From: Amoeboaphelidium protococcarum | Lineage: Eukaryota; Aphelidiomycota; Aphelidea | Direction: 5' to 3' | Assembly (NCBI GenBank): GCA_023515745.1 | Contig: JALECJ010000257.1 | Location: 2,544,687-2,608,686 of the forward strand | Length of the DNA stretch: 64,000 nucleotides | Shown: positions 10,695-26,148 of the stretch, piece after piece | How positions within the stretch are numbered: position 1 is the first letter of the stretch | How the letters are laid out: each line of letters starts with the position of its first letter | Notes under the pieces: generated by a model | The model's database searches: none | Seen by the model: the letters and a program-made list of their open reading frames with translations, nothing else | What the model was told of the DNA's origin: nothing | Translations under genes and position numbers: made by a program

Positions 10695-13600
10695 ATGACT
10701 TAGAAGGGACACGAAACTCAGTAATAGCAGTAGTAGATTGATGAGGGTCTATACTCGAGACAGTTGTACGTTCTCGGTCATGAAGCCATGAAGAGAATGA
10801 GCCAGTCCAATGTGCTCATAATCGGCATGAAGGGTCTCGGTGTTGAAATTGGTAAGTATTTTATTTACTTATTCTATTATATCTCATCATCATATTATAT
10901 ACAAGCATGTAGCCAAGAATGTTATACTTGCCGGTGTGAAGAGCGTGACCATTCACGATGATGAACCTGCCGTGATTGCAGATCTGTCGTCCCAGTTCTA
11001 CCTGACTGAAGGTGATTTGGGTAAGCCGAGAGCTGCTGCGTGTAGAGACAGGTTGGCACAATTGAACCAGTATGTACCTGTGCATGTGCTACAAGGCAAG
11101 TTGAAACTTGAAGATCTGGACAAGTACTCTGTTGTGGTGTGTACCAACTTGCCTTTGAAGTAGCAGTTGGAAATCAATGATTTTACGCACAAGAAGAACA
11201 TTTGCTTTATCTCCTCTGAACTTCATGGTCTATTTGCCTCGGCATTCTGTGACTTTGGCGAGAATTTTGTCGTTAGTGATGTGACTGGTGAGCAGCCTCT
11301 GAATGGAATGATTGCCAGTGTGTCATAAGACGCCGAGGGTGTTGTCACTTGTCTGGATGAAAGTCGCCATGGCCTTGAAGATGGAGATTACGTCACCTTC
11401 AAAGAGGTTGTCGGCATGTCTGAGTTGAACGATTGTGAGCCTAGAAAGGTTAAAGTTTTAGGCCCGTATACTTTTAGCATTGGAGACACTAATTCTTTAA
11501 GTGCGTACAAGTCTGGAGGATAGTTTCACCAGGTAAAAATGCCAAAGACTCTGCCCTTCAAGTCTCTGGCTGATAGATTATAAGATCCAGAGTTTTTAGT
11601 GACAGACTTTGCCAAATTTGACCGTCCTGCTTAACTTCATGTAGGATTTTAAGCTTTGCATTAGTTTGCTGAGCAGAATGGTGGTCGCTTGCCTAAGCCT
11701 AGAAATGTGGAAGATGCTCAGAAGGTTGTGGCTTTGGCAAAGAAGCTCGCATCTGACTCCAAGATTGAATTGGATGAAAAGTTGATTACGTAGCTGTCTT
11801 TCCATGCCACTGGTGACTTGTCTCCTATGGTGGCTGTTATTGGTGGATTTGTTGCATAAGAAGTGCTGAAGGCTGTGAGCGGTAAATTTCATCCTCTATT
11901 TCAGAATCTGTACTTTGACTCTCTGGAATCGATGCCTCTAGAAGAGCCAAGTGAATAGGACTGTTAGCCACTGAAAAGTAGATATGATGCTTAGATTGCA
12001 GTGTTTGGTAAGAAGTTCTGCGATAGACTCAGTAACTTGAAAATCTTTCTTGTTGGATCAGGTGCTATTGGTTGCGAGATGCTAAAGAATTGGGCAATGA
12101 TGGGCATTGCCACCGGCCCGAATGGTTGTATTCAAGTGACTGATATGGACACTATTGAAAAGAGTAATTTGAACAGACAGTTCCTATTTCGTGCCGGTGA
12201 TGTTGGCAAGTTTAAGAGTACAACTGCCTCTGAGGCTGTATGCGCCATGAACAAGGATCTAAAAGGCAAGATTATTGCTAAACAGGATCGAGTTGGCGTC
12301 GAGACGGAGAACATTTTCGATGACTAATTCTGGTAGAGCCTCGACTTTGTTACGAACGCATTGGATAATGTTCAGGCAAGATAGTACGTTGATAGAAGAT
12401 GCGTCTTCTTTTAGAAACCTCTGCTGGAATCTGGTACTTTGGGCACTAAAGGTAATACTTAAGTGGTGATTCCTCACATGACTGAGTCCTACTCTTCCTC
12501 TCAAGATCCGCCTGAGAAGTCTATCCCTATGTGCACGCTCCACAACTTTCCGAATGCAATCGAGCACACGATTGAGTGGTCGCGTAATAAGTTTGTGGAG
12601 TTGTTCACTGACAATGTAATGGACATGAAGTTGTACTTGAGTGAGGCTAATTTTGTGGATGACACTATCAAGGGTGGTCATAATGCAAAGGCCATCTTGA
12701 CGACATTGAGTGGTAATTTGACCAGTGATAAGCCGTCGACGTTTGATGATTGTATACGCTGGGCTAGACTAAAGTTTGAAGAGTATTACAATAATAGCAT
12801 TCAGTAGATGTTGTATAATTTTCCAAAGGACTCTGTCACCTCTTCTGGCGCCCTGTTCTGGAGTGGTCCTAAACGTGCACCTGATCCAGTGTTGTTTGAT
12901 GTCGATAATAAGCTCCACATGGAATTTATTCTGAGTGCGGCCAATTTGCGCGCCTTTAATTACGGTTTGCCTGCTAATCGAGATGCTGAGTATGCCAAAA
13001 AAGTTGCTAGCAATGTTATTATGCCAGATTTCACCCCTAAATCTAATGTGAAGATTGCCACGCAAGACTCTGAGTTGGCCTAGTAGAATGGATCCGCCAC
13101 TGATGCTTAGACTGGGGAGAATTTGGATTAGTTGATCAGCTCTCTTCCTTAGAAGGATCAGTTGCAAAAGCTGAGCGTATAGCCTGCAGAGTTTGAGAAA
13201 GATGACGACTCCAATTTCCACATTGATTTTATTACCGCTGCATCTAATCTGAGAGCCGTGAATTACAAGATTGAGCCTGCAGATCGTCATAAGACTAAAG
13301 GAATTGCTGGTAAAATTATACCAGCTATTGCCACCACGACAGCTCTGGTCACTGGTCTTGTATGTTTGGAATTGTTCAAGATTGTGTATGATAACAGCTA
13401 GTAGAAGGATAAGCTTTCTCACTATGCTAATCCTCGCAAGATTGAAGATTATAAGAATGGCTTTGTCAATTTGGCACTGCCCTTCTTTGGATTCAGTGAG
13501 CCTATTGCTGCTCCTAAATACAAGTACCATGAAGTGGAATGGACTCTATGGAGCAAGTTTGATGTTAAGGGAAATGTCACGTTGAAGGAGTTGTTGGATT

Positions 13601-13842
13601 ACTTCAAGACGGAGCATGAATTAAGTGTTACGATGTTGTCTAGTGGCTCCTCCATGTTGTTCTCCTTCTTCATGCCAAAGAAGAAGATGGATGAGAGGTT
13701 GGGGATGAAGATGACTGACTTGATTGAGTCTGTGTCCAAGAAACCGGTGCCTGCTCATGCAAAGTCTCTGGTGTGTGAGATTTGCTGCGATGATCGTAAC
13801 GGCGAGGATGTTGAAGTTCCAACTGTGATCATTCACTTGTGA
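10695..13842 (+). CDS. UBA1: Ubiquitin-activating enzyme E1
   Basis: 1028 aa in two exons (10695-10851, 10913-13842); the 61-nt GTAAGT...TGTAG intron splits an Ala codon in [15 protein letters not shown]. It adenylates ubiquitin and passes it to E2 enzymes. Seen in order: a poly-Gln N-terminus written with TAA/TAG, the inactive adenylation domain ([27 protein letters not shown]), the active one ([38 protein letters not shown]), the catalytic Cys domain with Cys593 in [20 protein letters not shown], and the C-terminal ubiquitin-fold domain ([12 protein letters not shown]). Length and Cys position are close to yeast Uba1. Stop is TGA. Confidence 0.98.
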
Positions 13843-15400
13843 TTTTATTATGTCAGTTTGCGGGAGATAATAATTGAGAGTGATCATTAAGTAGTGTCAT
13901 TGAAAAAAGATTATTGAAGTATTATGCCATCTTCTTTTACTTTCATGCATGGTCATCTTCAACTATATACGCATGGCATTTAGTTATTTTAGTCCACCTC
14001 AGGCTTTCACCTTCCTGACTATGAGCGCCTGGTCTTACCATGGATAGATGTCTTTGAATGCTCAGATAACGTTGACCGCTTATCTACAATACAGCAAGGA
14101 CATTAAATTACTTAAAGTAGCGCGTTGGTGTAAATATTGGTGACTCCACATTAGATGGACCACTTCGAGCGATGTGTGTTTAAAAGCAACTGTGACTCGC
14201 CGTGCAATGCCTTCACTCATATAGATTAGCTACTTATTTCTACTATTGACTCTTCATAAATGGTGTATAAGGTATGGACATGGTAATTTTCAACCACGTA
14301 ACATGTTTTCTCATCGAGTTAGTATCCAGAACAGGTGTCCCTTACTCTGGCAAATTCCCTAGAGTAGTCGCCACCTATTTTGGCTTCAGGAATCATTAAT
14401 TAGAGGGCTGGAATTGCCAGACAATGACTTGTGATTTATTGGCGTTGTCAACATGGGGAATTATACCTTTTATTGGCAATAGTCTTAAAACTGATGGTTT
14501 GACAGTTGATTGATTACTCAAGGTTGGTCGCGACTGTGCAATCTTGACATTCATCCGCTCTCAACTGGTCACCAGTCAATCTTTGACCATCTTCAATATA
14601 CCATTCTAAAGAGCATTCACAACTACGCCTATTCACCAATTATTAGCGCTTTAACATCACTCCCCATATCATCAGACACTTTAGCCATATTTTATGGCTA
14701 ATCTTATGACTTAAGCCATAAAATCTGGCTTAAGTATCTCACCCTCTGACGCTAGCGAATTTGCACTTGAAGTAAGACTTTATAGATTCTTGATGGTCGA
14801 CTTTATTGCTCTATCAGAGTCTGAAGTGGCGAGAGTGTTTTATGGCGGCACATTAGTTGATTGATTGTGCAAAAGTAGCCACACAGGGTGTTATCTGGAG
14901 TTCAATTGGGGGTAACAATGTCACTACTCAAGTAATGACCAATTTCATTGGTACCAGCTTGTAGCGCATCCAATGATATACTAGTTCACTAGATATTATC
15001 TAGTTATAATGGTGAGCATATGCGGATTAGTGAACTCTGCTGCCAATTTACAGAGTTGTGATAAAACCGCAAACTGTACATTCCAGGCTGAGATCGGAGA
15101 ATAGACAGGTGCTTCACTATCAGAATACACTAAGTTTTGAGTAATGGCAGCTTTATGGTGTTCTAACCTAATTTATTACCCATGCTGCTTAATAGTCACT
15201 TGGTTAGGGGCCGCCTCGCCAAGAGTTTACCGAGCGATCCTAAAGAGTAGAATGTGACAGCGCACTGAGTAAGCAACATTAAAACTCTTACAAAACTACT
15301 TATATATGATACATTGTCTACACTTAATCACATGAAGCAGAGGAGGGCAAATTCGAAGCAAGTAGGGCCTTAATCCAGTTTGTACTCCCGATCAGAATCT
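13843..15400. other. Unassigned AT-rich stretch beside the mobile-element relics
   Basis: About 1.5 kb downstream of UBA1 with no convincing gene on either strand. Several short open frames exist (for example 14510-14701) but their composition is not host-like. It is probably old mobile-element debris that continues into the helicase relic on its right. Confidence 0.4.
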
Positions 15401-15415
15401 ACTAATTTCCTTTTA

Positions 15416-17660
15416 TTACCATAAAATGTTGGGGAATGATGATGAAAGTGTGCCAGCTCCGCGTTGGACGGTAGCATCGCGGCCAGACTGTTGTAAACCA
15501 TTTAGTGCATATCCAGCCACTGTACGCTCTATCTTACTAGAAGATGGAATAACACTAGAAGGATTTGAGGACTGCCTTTCGCACCAGCTACATAGCGCAT
15601 CGCCAGAGGACACAATCGCGCAGCAGACTGGAGGTGCATCCAGTGCAGAGCACAGGTGAGGTAGTATGCAGTCGTTATCCAACAGAATCTACTGCATTAT
15701 AGCAGAACCGCCAAAAGAGTCATCACCAGATAGGACAGCTTTTCATATGGTGAGATGAATAGAGTAGGACAGCTTTACCAATACCAGCCTCAACACTTCT
15801 GCCTGCTTTGCCAACCTACTGTATGTAGTCAAACACAGTGGCAGGAGGACCAAAATGAATGACAGAAGTCAGCCCAGACGCATCTACACCAGCACCAAAC
15901 GCCGAAGTAGCGATCATAATTGAATCGCTGGTGTCTTCAAACTCACCAACAAGCTCCAACTTCTCATCAGTAGTCAACTTTCCATTAAATACAGACACAG
16001 AGCGACCAGATTCAACAGACTTTACTACAACTGCCTCGATGTCCGCCTGCTCTGAAATATATTGGCAGAATATAACCATCTTACCAGGACAAGATTATAC
16101 AGCTAGAGTCAATTTGAAGTTCATCTCAGCTGCATCCAGACAGCGTTGCAATCTTATAGCCACATTCAGATTGAGAGCAGGATCTGAACGTATCAGCTGG
16201 AATGACGTCCCAAAAGACCAATCCAACACCTTCATCATTTAGGTGTTCAGAGTACCAGTCAGCAGAACCAGTTGACAGTATTTGGTCCACAGAGTCAGCA
16301 GGCGATCCATCACTGGTCTGTAGGCAACTGCCAAAAGCAACTCCTAAGCCTCATCAATGATTATCCTTTTCAACAGTGTTGTAAAAACGGTTATAGACTC
16401 TGATAGAATTTGAGTTAACCAATTGAATAAAGTCTATTCGCTCATGATTTCAATATCAATACACGCGTTACGCCTCCTCTGCTTTAAGCTAGGAGGCGCT
16501 TTGTCATCTTCATTTCAGTCGCCTACTGCGATTTTATGACAAACAGCCCCATCTATGCCAAACGATATTGCAGGCACTGCTGATCCATGCAGTGTTCAGA
16601 CGATAGTAGCTTCAGCTCAGGAGTAGAGGTCCAAGCAGGATAGACTTCCACAGGCACCGAGGAGCGGCCAAGAAGCGGCTACAGATTAATAAGCAGAGCA
16701 CGGAAAGGGACCACAAAAATTGATATATATGATGGCTCTAAGCCAACTGGAACCATGACCGCAGCCGTCTTACCAGCGAAAAGTGCCAGATTTACAGCAG
16801 TCGCTTAACTAAAAGCCATTACTGTGCCAAAAAGATATATATGCCATAACCAGAGGTTAGATCATATCAGACACCATTTAACACATCTCGTGGATCAATC
16901 TAACCGGATAAGGTCCGAACATTGCCATACTTATATGATCAGCTTGTTCTTGTTTCGATGGCGCGTTGAATTTCACCTCAAAAGCCTCTGTAAAATCTTC
17001 CAAGTCGAATATACCTCTAAACACTACATGAGATGACGTTAGGTAAGACGTTTGTAAGACTTCAAAATATCCCTACCAGGTCTTTTTCCACAATTTCTTG
17101 CAGTAATTGCGAACAATTAGTCGTACAGCTAGTGGAAGAGGCTCTACACTCAAATAAAAAACTGCTATACGTAACTGGTTATTGAATGATTTTACAAGAA
17201 CATACTACCTTAATCAGTCATGATATATGTATTAGTTTCTAGATATTTCTACCTTAATGCCTCTTTAATTCCTTTGTCAGACATCTACAGTCCGCGCTTT
17301 GTTTTCCACTTTCTATTCCATTTGGCTTCATCAAAGGCGCCATCAGTGAGATAAATGTCCTTTGCCCTCCCAAATTGATACAAACTGTCACCAATCTCAA
17401 GATTCCTCTTACCTATCATTTCTTTAATCTATCTATCTATAAGGAAGCAAGAGTTGTCTATCATTGTTATGGACTTTACATCTGAATTTATTCTCAGTCA
17501 GCTCATCGAACACTCGTTTAACGCGTCTAAAGTCAGCCACAGCATTCATATCGTTACCAACTTTCTTAGCCAAGGTTGGATTTTCGACAATCAATTCTTC
17601 GTTGGCAGCCACAACAGCGTCCAGATCAAACTCTTTGTTGATTAGGCTAAGTATGATAAC
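15416..17660 (-). pseudogene. RecQ-like helicase of mobile-element/telomere-linked type, degenerate
   Basis: Minus-strand pieces of a superfamily 2 helicase are spread over several frames. Motif I appears as AGKTAAVMVPV and Ia as IFVVPFRALL (about 16680-16790). Motif II is KRIIIDEAQELL with RPVMDRL and VLLTGTL after it (16270-16380). The C-terminal half has MVIFCQY, IMIATSAFGAGVDASG and VIHFGPPATVFDYIQQ (15816-16079), then a cysteine cluster CCAIVSSGDALCSWCE (about 15560-15620). The layout resembles the RecQ-type helicases spread in fungal genomes and subtelomeres. Frames change between the motif Ia, motif II and N-terminal pieces and in-frame TGAs occur near 17343, so I call it broken; introns could explain some of the changes. 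The N-terminal limit is uncertain. Confidence 0.6.
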
Positions 17661-17689
17661 TAACGTGTATACAGCAGCAAAAGGATATG

Positions 17690-18225
17690 TCAGAAAATAT
17701 GACCCATTAAGTAGGCGGCTGAAGAATATCTCTGGACGCGTTTTCATTGATAGCGGCAAAAGCAACAAGCTCCTTGACAAAATGCCATTGTATATCAACG
17801 TGTTTAGGAAGTATAAAGTTCAACTCCCTTTCATTTATGAGATCCAAACAGCTCTATAATCTTCATTAATAACCACTTCTTGATATTTCCAAAAGCCAAG
17901 TTCTTAGCATAATTCTAAGCCATTTGACTTCAGCAGAACAATCAGATGATGATACATAATCAGACTCAACAGTAGATCTATACACAGCTGTCTAACTTCT
18001 AGAATTCTATGAGATAATACATCTGAAAGAGGAATCCAGTTTAACCTTCCATCGTGTCACAACAACCAGCAAGACTTAAATCTGCACGTACTGTAGTCGC
18101 ATAGTGATTTCAATCCCAAGTAAACATTGCACCATTAAAGCATAAGGCCATTTGCGAGCTGAGAGTTCTTCCATCAATACAGTGGTGTTTGCCCGATGAT
18201 CGAATAGAAAGAGAGCAGTAGAGAT
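17690..18225 (-). mobile_element. Ty1/copia RNase H relic
   Basis: Minus-strand remains of the RNase H end of a copia-type polyprotein: SRSQTAVYRSTVESDYVSSS followed by CSAEVKWLRIML, then VVINEDYRAVW in another frame, then LINERELNFILPKHVDIQ and WHFVKELVAF. These match the family pattern 'KQTVV..STEAEY', 'W..LL', 'DN..A' and 'TKHIDV.YHFVRE'. There is at least one frameshift and a TGA (17863-17865), so it is dead. Its upstream part (RT, integrase) would lie beyond 18227 but is missing; the MITE begins there. The conserved Gln before TAV is written TAG, so the element used the host code when alive. Confidence 0.75.
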
Positions 18226-18226
18226 A

Positions 18227-18745
18227 TGGTGCCGCTCACCTTAACTCGAAAAAAGTCTCAATTTGGTCGCGATAATGAAAGTTTCAAAAAATAGCTAATG
18301 CTTTAAAATTTGGCCAGCTCAAATTGGCTTTAGGCATTCTCTGTGATTTAAACCATTTTCCCACATTAATTGTCTTCTATCCCGTGGCTTTGAGTGCCAT
18401 TGAGGATCATACAATGTTCCCAGCGATTTTAGGAAATTTGACTTTAGAGCTTCATTTTGCTTAGGTAAAAATGCCATTTTTGTCGTTTCAACGCCCTTCT
18501 ATCCATATGCGCAATAATAACTAAGTTGTCTTATGATTAAGCTTGGAAGTCTCAATTTGGTCCAAGAAATGAAGGACAAGTGGACTTCAAAGAAAGTTTG
18601 AACAAAAACCAACCGGTAAAAATATTCAGCTCCGCGAGATAAGCATTTTTACCGGTCGATTAGTAAAAATTTTGAAATCTAAGGTACATTATATATTGGT
18701 GAGTCATTAGGGCCATATTTGGTCGAGTTAAGGTGAGCGGCACCA
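18227..18745. mobile_element. 519-bp MITE with 23-bp terminal inverted repeats and TA target duplication
   Basis: The left end 18227-18249 and the right end 18723-18745 are perfect inverted repeats beginning TGGTGCCGCTCACCTTAA. TA flanks both ends (18225-18226 and 18746-18747), as in Tc1/mariner-type insertions. No transposase frame is inside. There is an internal short hairpin built on ACCGGTAAAAAT / ATTTTTACCGGT (18610-18660) and a repeated TCTCAATTTGGTC (about 18251 and 18551). It separates the copia relic from the NUP84 promoter. Confidence 0.85.
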
Positions 18746-18928
18746 TACAGAGAGAGAGAATTCTCGCTCGCGCATTGTGTCAGTATATCCTCCTTGTCGT
18801 TCTCTTCTTCTGCTCGCTCTCTCTTCCTTCCTTCACTCTTCATTCCTTCACTGTTCTTCCTTCACTGTTATTCTTTCATTGAACACTGACAGATCTACTG
18901 TATCTGGTCGAGATAGTTGGTACACGAT

Positions 18929-21561
18929 ATGGAATTTCCTACACCTGCTGCACATAGACCTGCTCAGAAGGCTAGAAATATAAAGAATGGTACGTTGTTG
19001 TATTATTATTATAATTTTCAATTATACATTTTTCTAATTTTGGAAATGTAGGAACGTCATAGTCTGCATTGAAGAAGGCTTTGGCTACTCCGGCGTAGAG
19101 AAAGTTTCGCAGTACTCATACACCGTACCGTTCTAGTGCTCTTAAGTACAGCACTGTAGCGTAGAGTAATGCTTTCGACTTGACTCAGGAGGTGATTGAT
19201 GAAGAGCAATTTGAGTTGGAGGGTGAGATGCGTCTGATGGAGTAGTTTTCTGATTGCTTGGAGTCATGTACTCTTGTACTTGAAGATGATCGTCTCGTTG
19301 TTGTTGATGATGCGGATGGTGATGAAGAGTAATCAACTGGGGATCAGAAGTCTTTGCTTGCATAGTTTTATCACTTGTTGTCTTGTTATGACTCTGAATT
19401 TGGTGATGGAGAGTAGGATGTCGGTTATAGTTAAAAAAAGTAGTTTTGGTCCTTGTTGCATGACTTGCTGCTAGTTCGCCAAATCTAATAATAGTAAGAC
19501 TAGCCTGACAAGTAATATGATGCTAATGTTACGAAGATGGGAGGTTAATATATCGGATCATCTGATCGTTCTCTGATACACTAGTTTTACAATAACAATA
19601 GTTCAGTTATGGAAAAGGTTATAGTTAAAGAGTGGTTGGAGCGTACTCATAAGTTTCACTTGGATTAATAATAATAGTAATAGCCATTTTAATCTTAGAA
19701 TGGTTCATTGCTCATGGATGAAGGCTTTGGGAGTTAATAACCATCTAATGGCAACGCTCAGAATATAACGCCATAATAATCTATGTAGAACATATGGAAT
19801 TTGATTAGAAGTGGTAAATATATGGATGCAATAGCCTTTTGCAGGGAGTAAAAGTTGTATTGGCTATGTGCGTCTCTTAATGGCGCGCTCTATAATGGAA
19901 TATAATAGCAAGTGACTGATGTGGATACTTCTATGGAGGATCTTTATCTTGGTGGAAATGCCAATAGAAAGTAATTTCTGGGCGTTTGTCAGCAAATTGC
20001 TTCATCCTCTCATCATGACACTTATGTTCGTGCTATATATGCATCTCTTTGTGGTGATTTGGATAATATGCTTTTAGCGTGTTAGAATTGGTAAGATGCT
20101 CTAAAGTGCATGATCTAGGCGTCTTTGGTGGCTGAGACTGAGCAATTCTTATCACAAAGTCATGGCCTGGCTGGACACAGTGTACACGTCATGTCGCTCC
20201 CAGATATGGTTGGTGTATTACGATAGTTGTATCCATAATCTCGCGATGCACCATTTTCTCTCCTATTTCAGTCTTTGATTGAGAACAATTTATCGATCGC
20301 CTTGGAATATGTTATGTAATTGCACCGATCTCCCACCTGTGATAAGAGATAATTCTTGCAAGTACTCAGAGTTGCTGTGCATTGGATCATTGCTGAACAG
20401 TTGCCTAATTTGAAGTTGTGCACCGCAGAACTATCATAGTTGGTGATTGGACTGTACGTGGAGCAATTGCTTGGATACAACAAGGTTGACCTTGTACTGG
20501 ATTATATATCTAAAGTTGGATATGTCGAGTAGACTTAGTATGCTGGTCGGATGTTATTGTCGTTGGTTAAAATGCCACACAAGGAAAAATAGGAAATGTT
20601 CTAATACATGGTCTTATACGGCCTCGATGCCAAGGCTGCATGTAGAGTTGCATTTGCATCAGCATTTGAGAATAAGAAATTGTTTATCTAAAAAATTATC
20701 AAAGGTATCGAGTAAGCTGTGGATGATTTAGATATGAAAATGATTGATGCCGTTTTGTGGATGTTTGCAGATGATTCTATGGATTACGATGCTTTAGTAA
20801 AAGTGAATTCATTGCTGAGATACTTTTTGATGAATGGCGATGTTAATGCAGCAAGTAGTCTTATCAATAGAGTGAAGGAAATTCTGCCCACCTTTGCATC
20901 TCTTGAATATATGCAATAGTTGGACAGAAATCACGCTGATAAAGCACGCATCCATTAAAAAGAGTTGGTGTGCTACTTAGAGTTGATCTTAGCGTTATCA
21001 GTGAGTTAGTAATGGAATCAAAATGTTGGTTCTGCTTTGTAGATGTTAAAGTTGAATAAAATCTCTTGGTCTGATGATATGAATGCTGAGCAATTGACTG
21101 TCAGGGCTGAGACTGCGTGTCTTCGTTGTCTCATTCAGAATTAGGAAGAGGCATGGCTTACTGGCGTTGATGGTGTTGTACATTCTAGCGGAAATATTGA
21201 CGGCGACGAAGAGAATTTTAAGCGATAGGAGGAACTTGACACTTTGCGCAAAATGTACATTCCCCTTGTTGTAGACAGTTTATGCCAACTGTACAAGTTG
21301 ACCATTAATGTTATGCCGCAAAATCTGGAGAAATGTCTGGAATTGTGTAATTTAGTCGCCTCTGAAGAATATCACCTGTACACGTGGCTTAATGATAGTT
21401 CTGGTCACTCTGCGGCATTAATTCATCATAATACTGCTGTTCGTGGTGACAATACAAAGGCTGGTAAGGTGGGAGTGAAATCGCCTTTGGAGCAGCTGAT
21501 GGAGACATCTACCACAATGTATATTCTCTACAAGGAGAAAATTGACCACGCGTTACTATGA
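18929..21561 (+). CDS. NUP84: Nucleoporin Nup84/Nup107
   Basis: 856 aa in two exons (18929-18989, 19052-21561) joined across a 62-nt GTACGT...TGTAG intron. It is a scaffold subunit of the nuclear pore Y-complex. The protein is all-helical; the diagnostic segment is near residues 280-310, GKYMDAIAFCREQKLYWLC followed by ASLNGALYNG, matching the Nup84/107 'G...EA..LCR..GQ.WRAASL.GG' pattern. Acidic N-terminal part and helical C-terminus (DSLCQLYKLTINVMPQNLEK) agree with the family. Gln runs (residues about 240-255) are written with mixed TAA/TAG. Length is in the normal range. Confidence 0.85.
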
Positions 21562-21730
21562 ATAAAAATATATTTTCAGGTTTGTGACTTTGAGTATTTA
21601 TATACCGGCATTATTATCTTTATCACGAATTGAAGTAACGCTGACGTAAAAATCTTTAGGCGATCATCAACTTAATCAAGCTAACACAAACAACCACCGC
21701 GAAAATAATAATAATAAAACAACTTTCAAG

Positions 21731-22606
21731 ATGTAAATGCAATTGCTCTATTGGGTATTAAGAAGCGGAAATTTAAAAAAGGACATTGATCTGTATGTCA
21801 ATGTTCTGGGCATGAAGGTGCTGAGACATGAAGAATTCAAGTCTGAATGTGCCGCGTAGTGTAATGGTCCATTCGCGCGTCCTTGGTCCAAGACTATGGT
21901 GGGATATGGGCATGAAGACTCTCATTTTGTGCTAGAACTGGCTTTTAATTATGGTATTACAAAGTATGAAAAGGGAAATGATTTGGCATGGATCGAGATT
22001 CACGGTAGAGGTTTGATTGAAAGATGTAGATAATGTGGCATTGATATCAAGTGTGCTGGGGACGATGGAACGTATTACGTTTCAAGTAATGATGGTTATA
22101 CTTTCAAGTTGGTGGACGTTGACAGGGATCCCGAGATTGTTGGAGTTTGTTTGAATTCTTACAACTATGAGTAGAATGTGAGTTATTACCGCGATATTCT
22201 GCAAATGGAAGTGATCAGCAGTGATGATGATTTGACCAAGTTGAAATATCCATTATCAAAAAATTAGAATTAAAGTGGCGACCATTATCTGCTGATTAAA
22301 AAATGTGAAAGTATGATTGAACACCATAAAGCTGGTGGACGATTGGCTATTAGTGTGACGCCCACCGAGAGCATTGAGAAGGTGTTCAAGCAGCGCGTCA
22401 TTTAGAAGGGGTTCAACATTCATACTGACTTGGTCAAGTTGGAGACTGAAGGTAAAGCCACAGTGACTGTTTTAATTCTACTCGATGCGGATGGCAATGA
22501 AATCTGTCTTGTCGGTGGACCAGAGTTCTTTGAATTGAGCGCGTTCGTAGAAGGTAATCAAAGCATAGACTGGAAAAGACGTATTGAAAGTGGATCTAAA
22601 GAATGA
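21731..22606 (+). CDS. Glyoxalase domain-containing protein, GLOD4-like
   Basis: 291 aa, one exon. It starts [20 protein letters not shown], with TAA as the second codon, and has two vicinal-oxygen-chelate modules: residues about 6-130 ([37 protein letters not shown]) and 145-275 ([48 protein letters not shown]). This two-module order and the phrase 'GYGPE..HFVVELTYNYG' are typical of GLOD4. The catalytic activity of GLOD4 proteins is not established; metal-binding residues of true glyoxalase I are not obviously complete. Confidence 0.88.
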
Positions 22607-23084
22607 TTTGCATACTAAAACTGACTATTAAATAGTCTTGATGCGTCAAAAGTTTCTCTTACTTACTGCATCGCGATTAATAATGTCTTGTGACTGAACC
22701 AAACAGACTACTCACCACAAAACTGATCAAGTTTGAAACGTTCAGTGTTTCACAGTGGCTTTGTTGGTCGGAGTTTTACTTAGTTTGAGCCTTACCGAGA
22801 GAAAGAAAGAAAGAAAGAGAGAGAGATCAATATTACAGTAATCATCGGAGTGTTGATCGACGACAATGTTATTTTTGGCTTGAAACGGAAAGAAAGAGCA
22901 GAATTTGGTTTCTCCGTCCGTTCAGTCGTTTCATTCGTCTTTCTTCCTTTGAAATTCAACTATTGCTCTGTTTTGTATTAAGATTGATAGATTGGCACAT
23001 TTGAAGTTTTAATATTCCATTAACCACTCATTTATTTGGCTCTTTGAATTCTCAGATTGCATTCAATTGATAGTTTTAAGTATC
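22607..23084. promoter_or_regulatory. MAP4K upstream region with purine microsatellite
   Basis: 478 bp between tandem genes. It contains a (GAAA)n/(GA)n run at about 22798-22827 and a CT-rich stretch with CGTTTCATTCGTCTTTCTTC near 22925-22950. No coding frame is supported. Confidence 0.45.
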
Positions 23085-26024
<2,940 letters not shown>

Positions 26025-26148
26025 ATCCCCATCTTGTATTGTATCCCGTCTGATTAGTTAATGTGTCTTTTTCGAATAAATTTGGTCTAAAGTGGTATCA
26101 ATTTGTTATTTCATTAGAGCAATTAGAATTTTGTCTTAATTACTAAAA

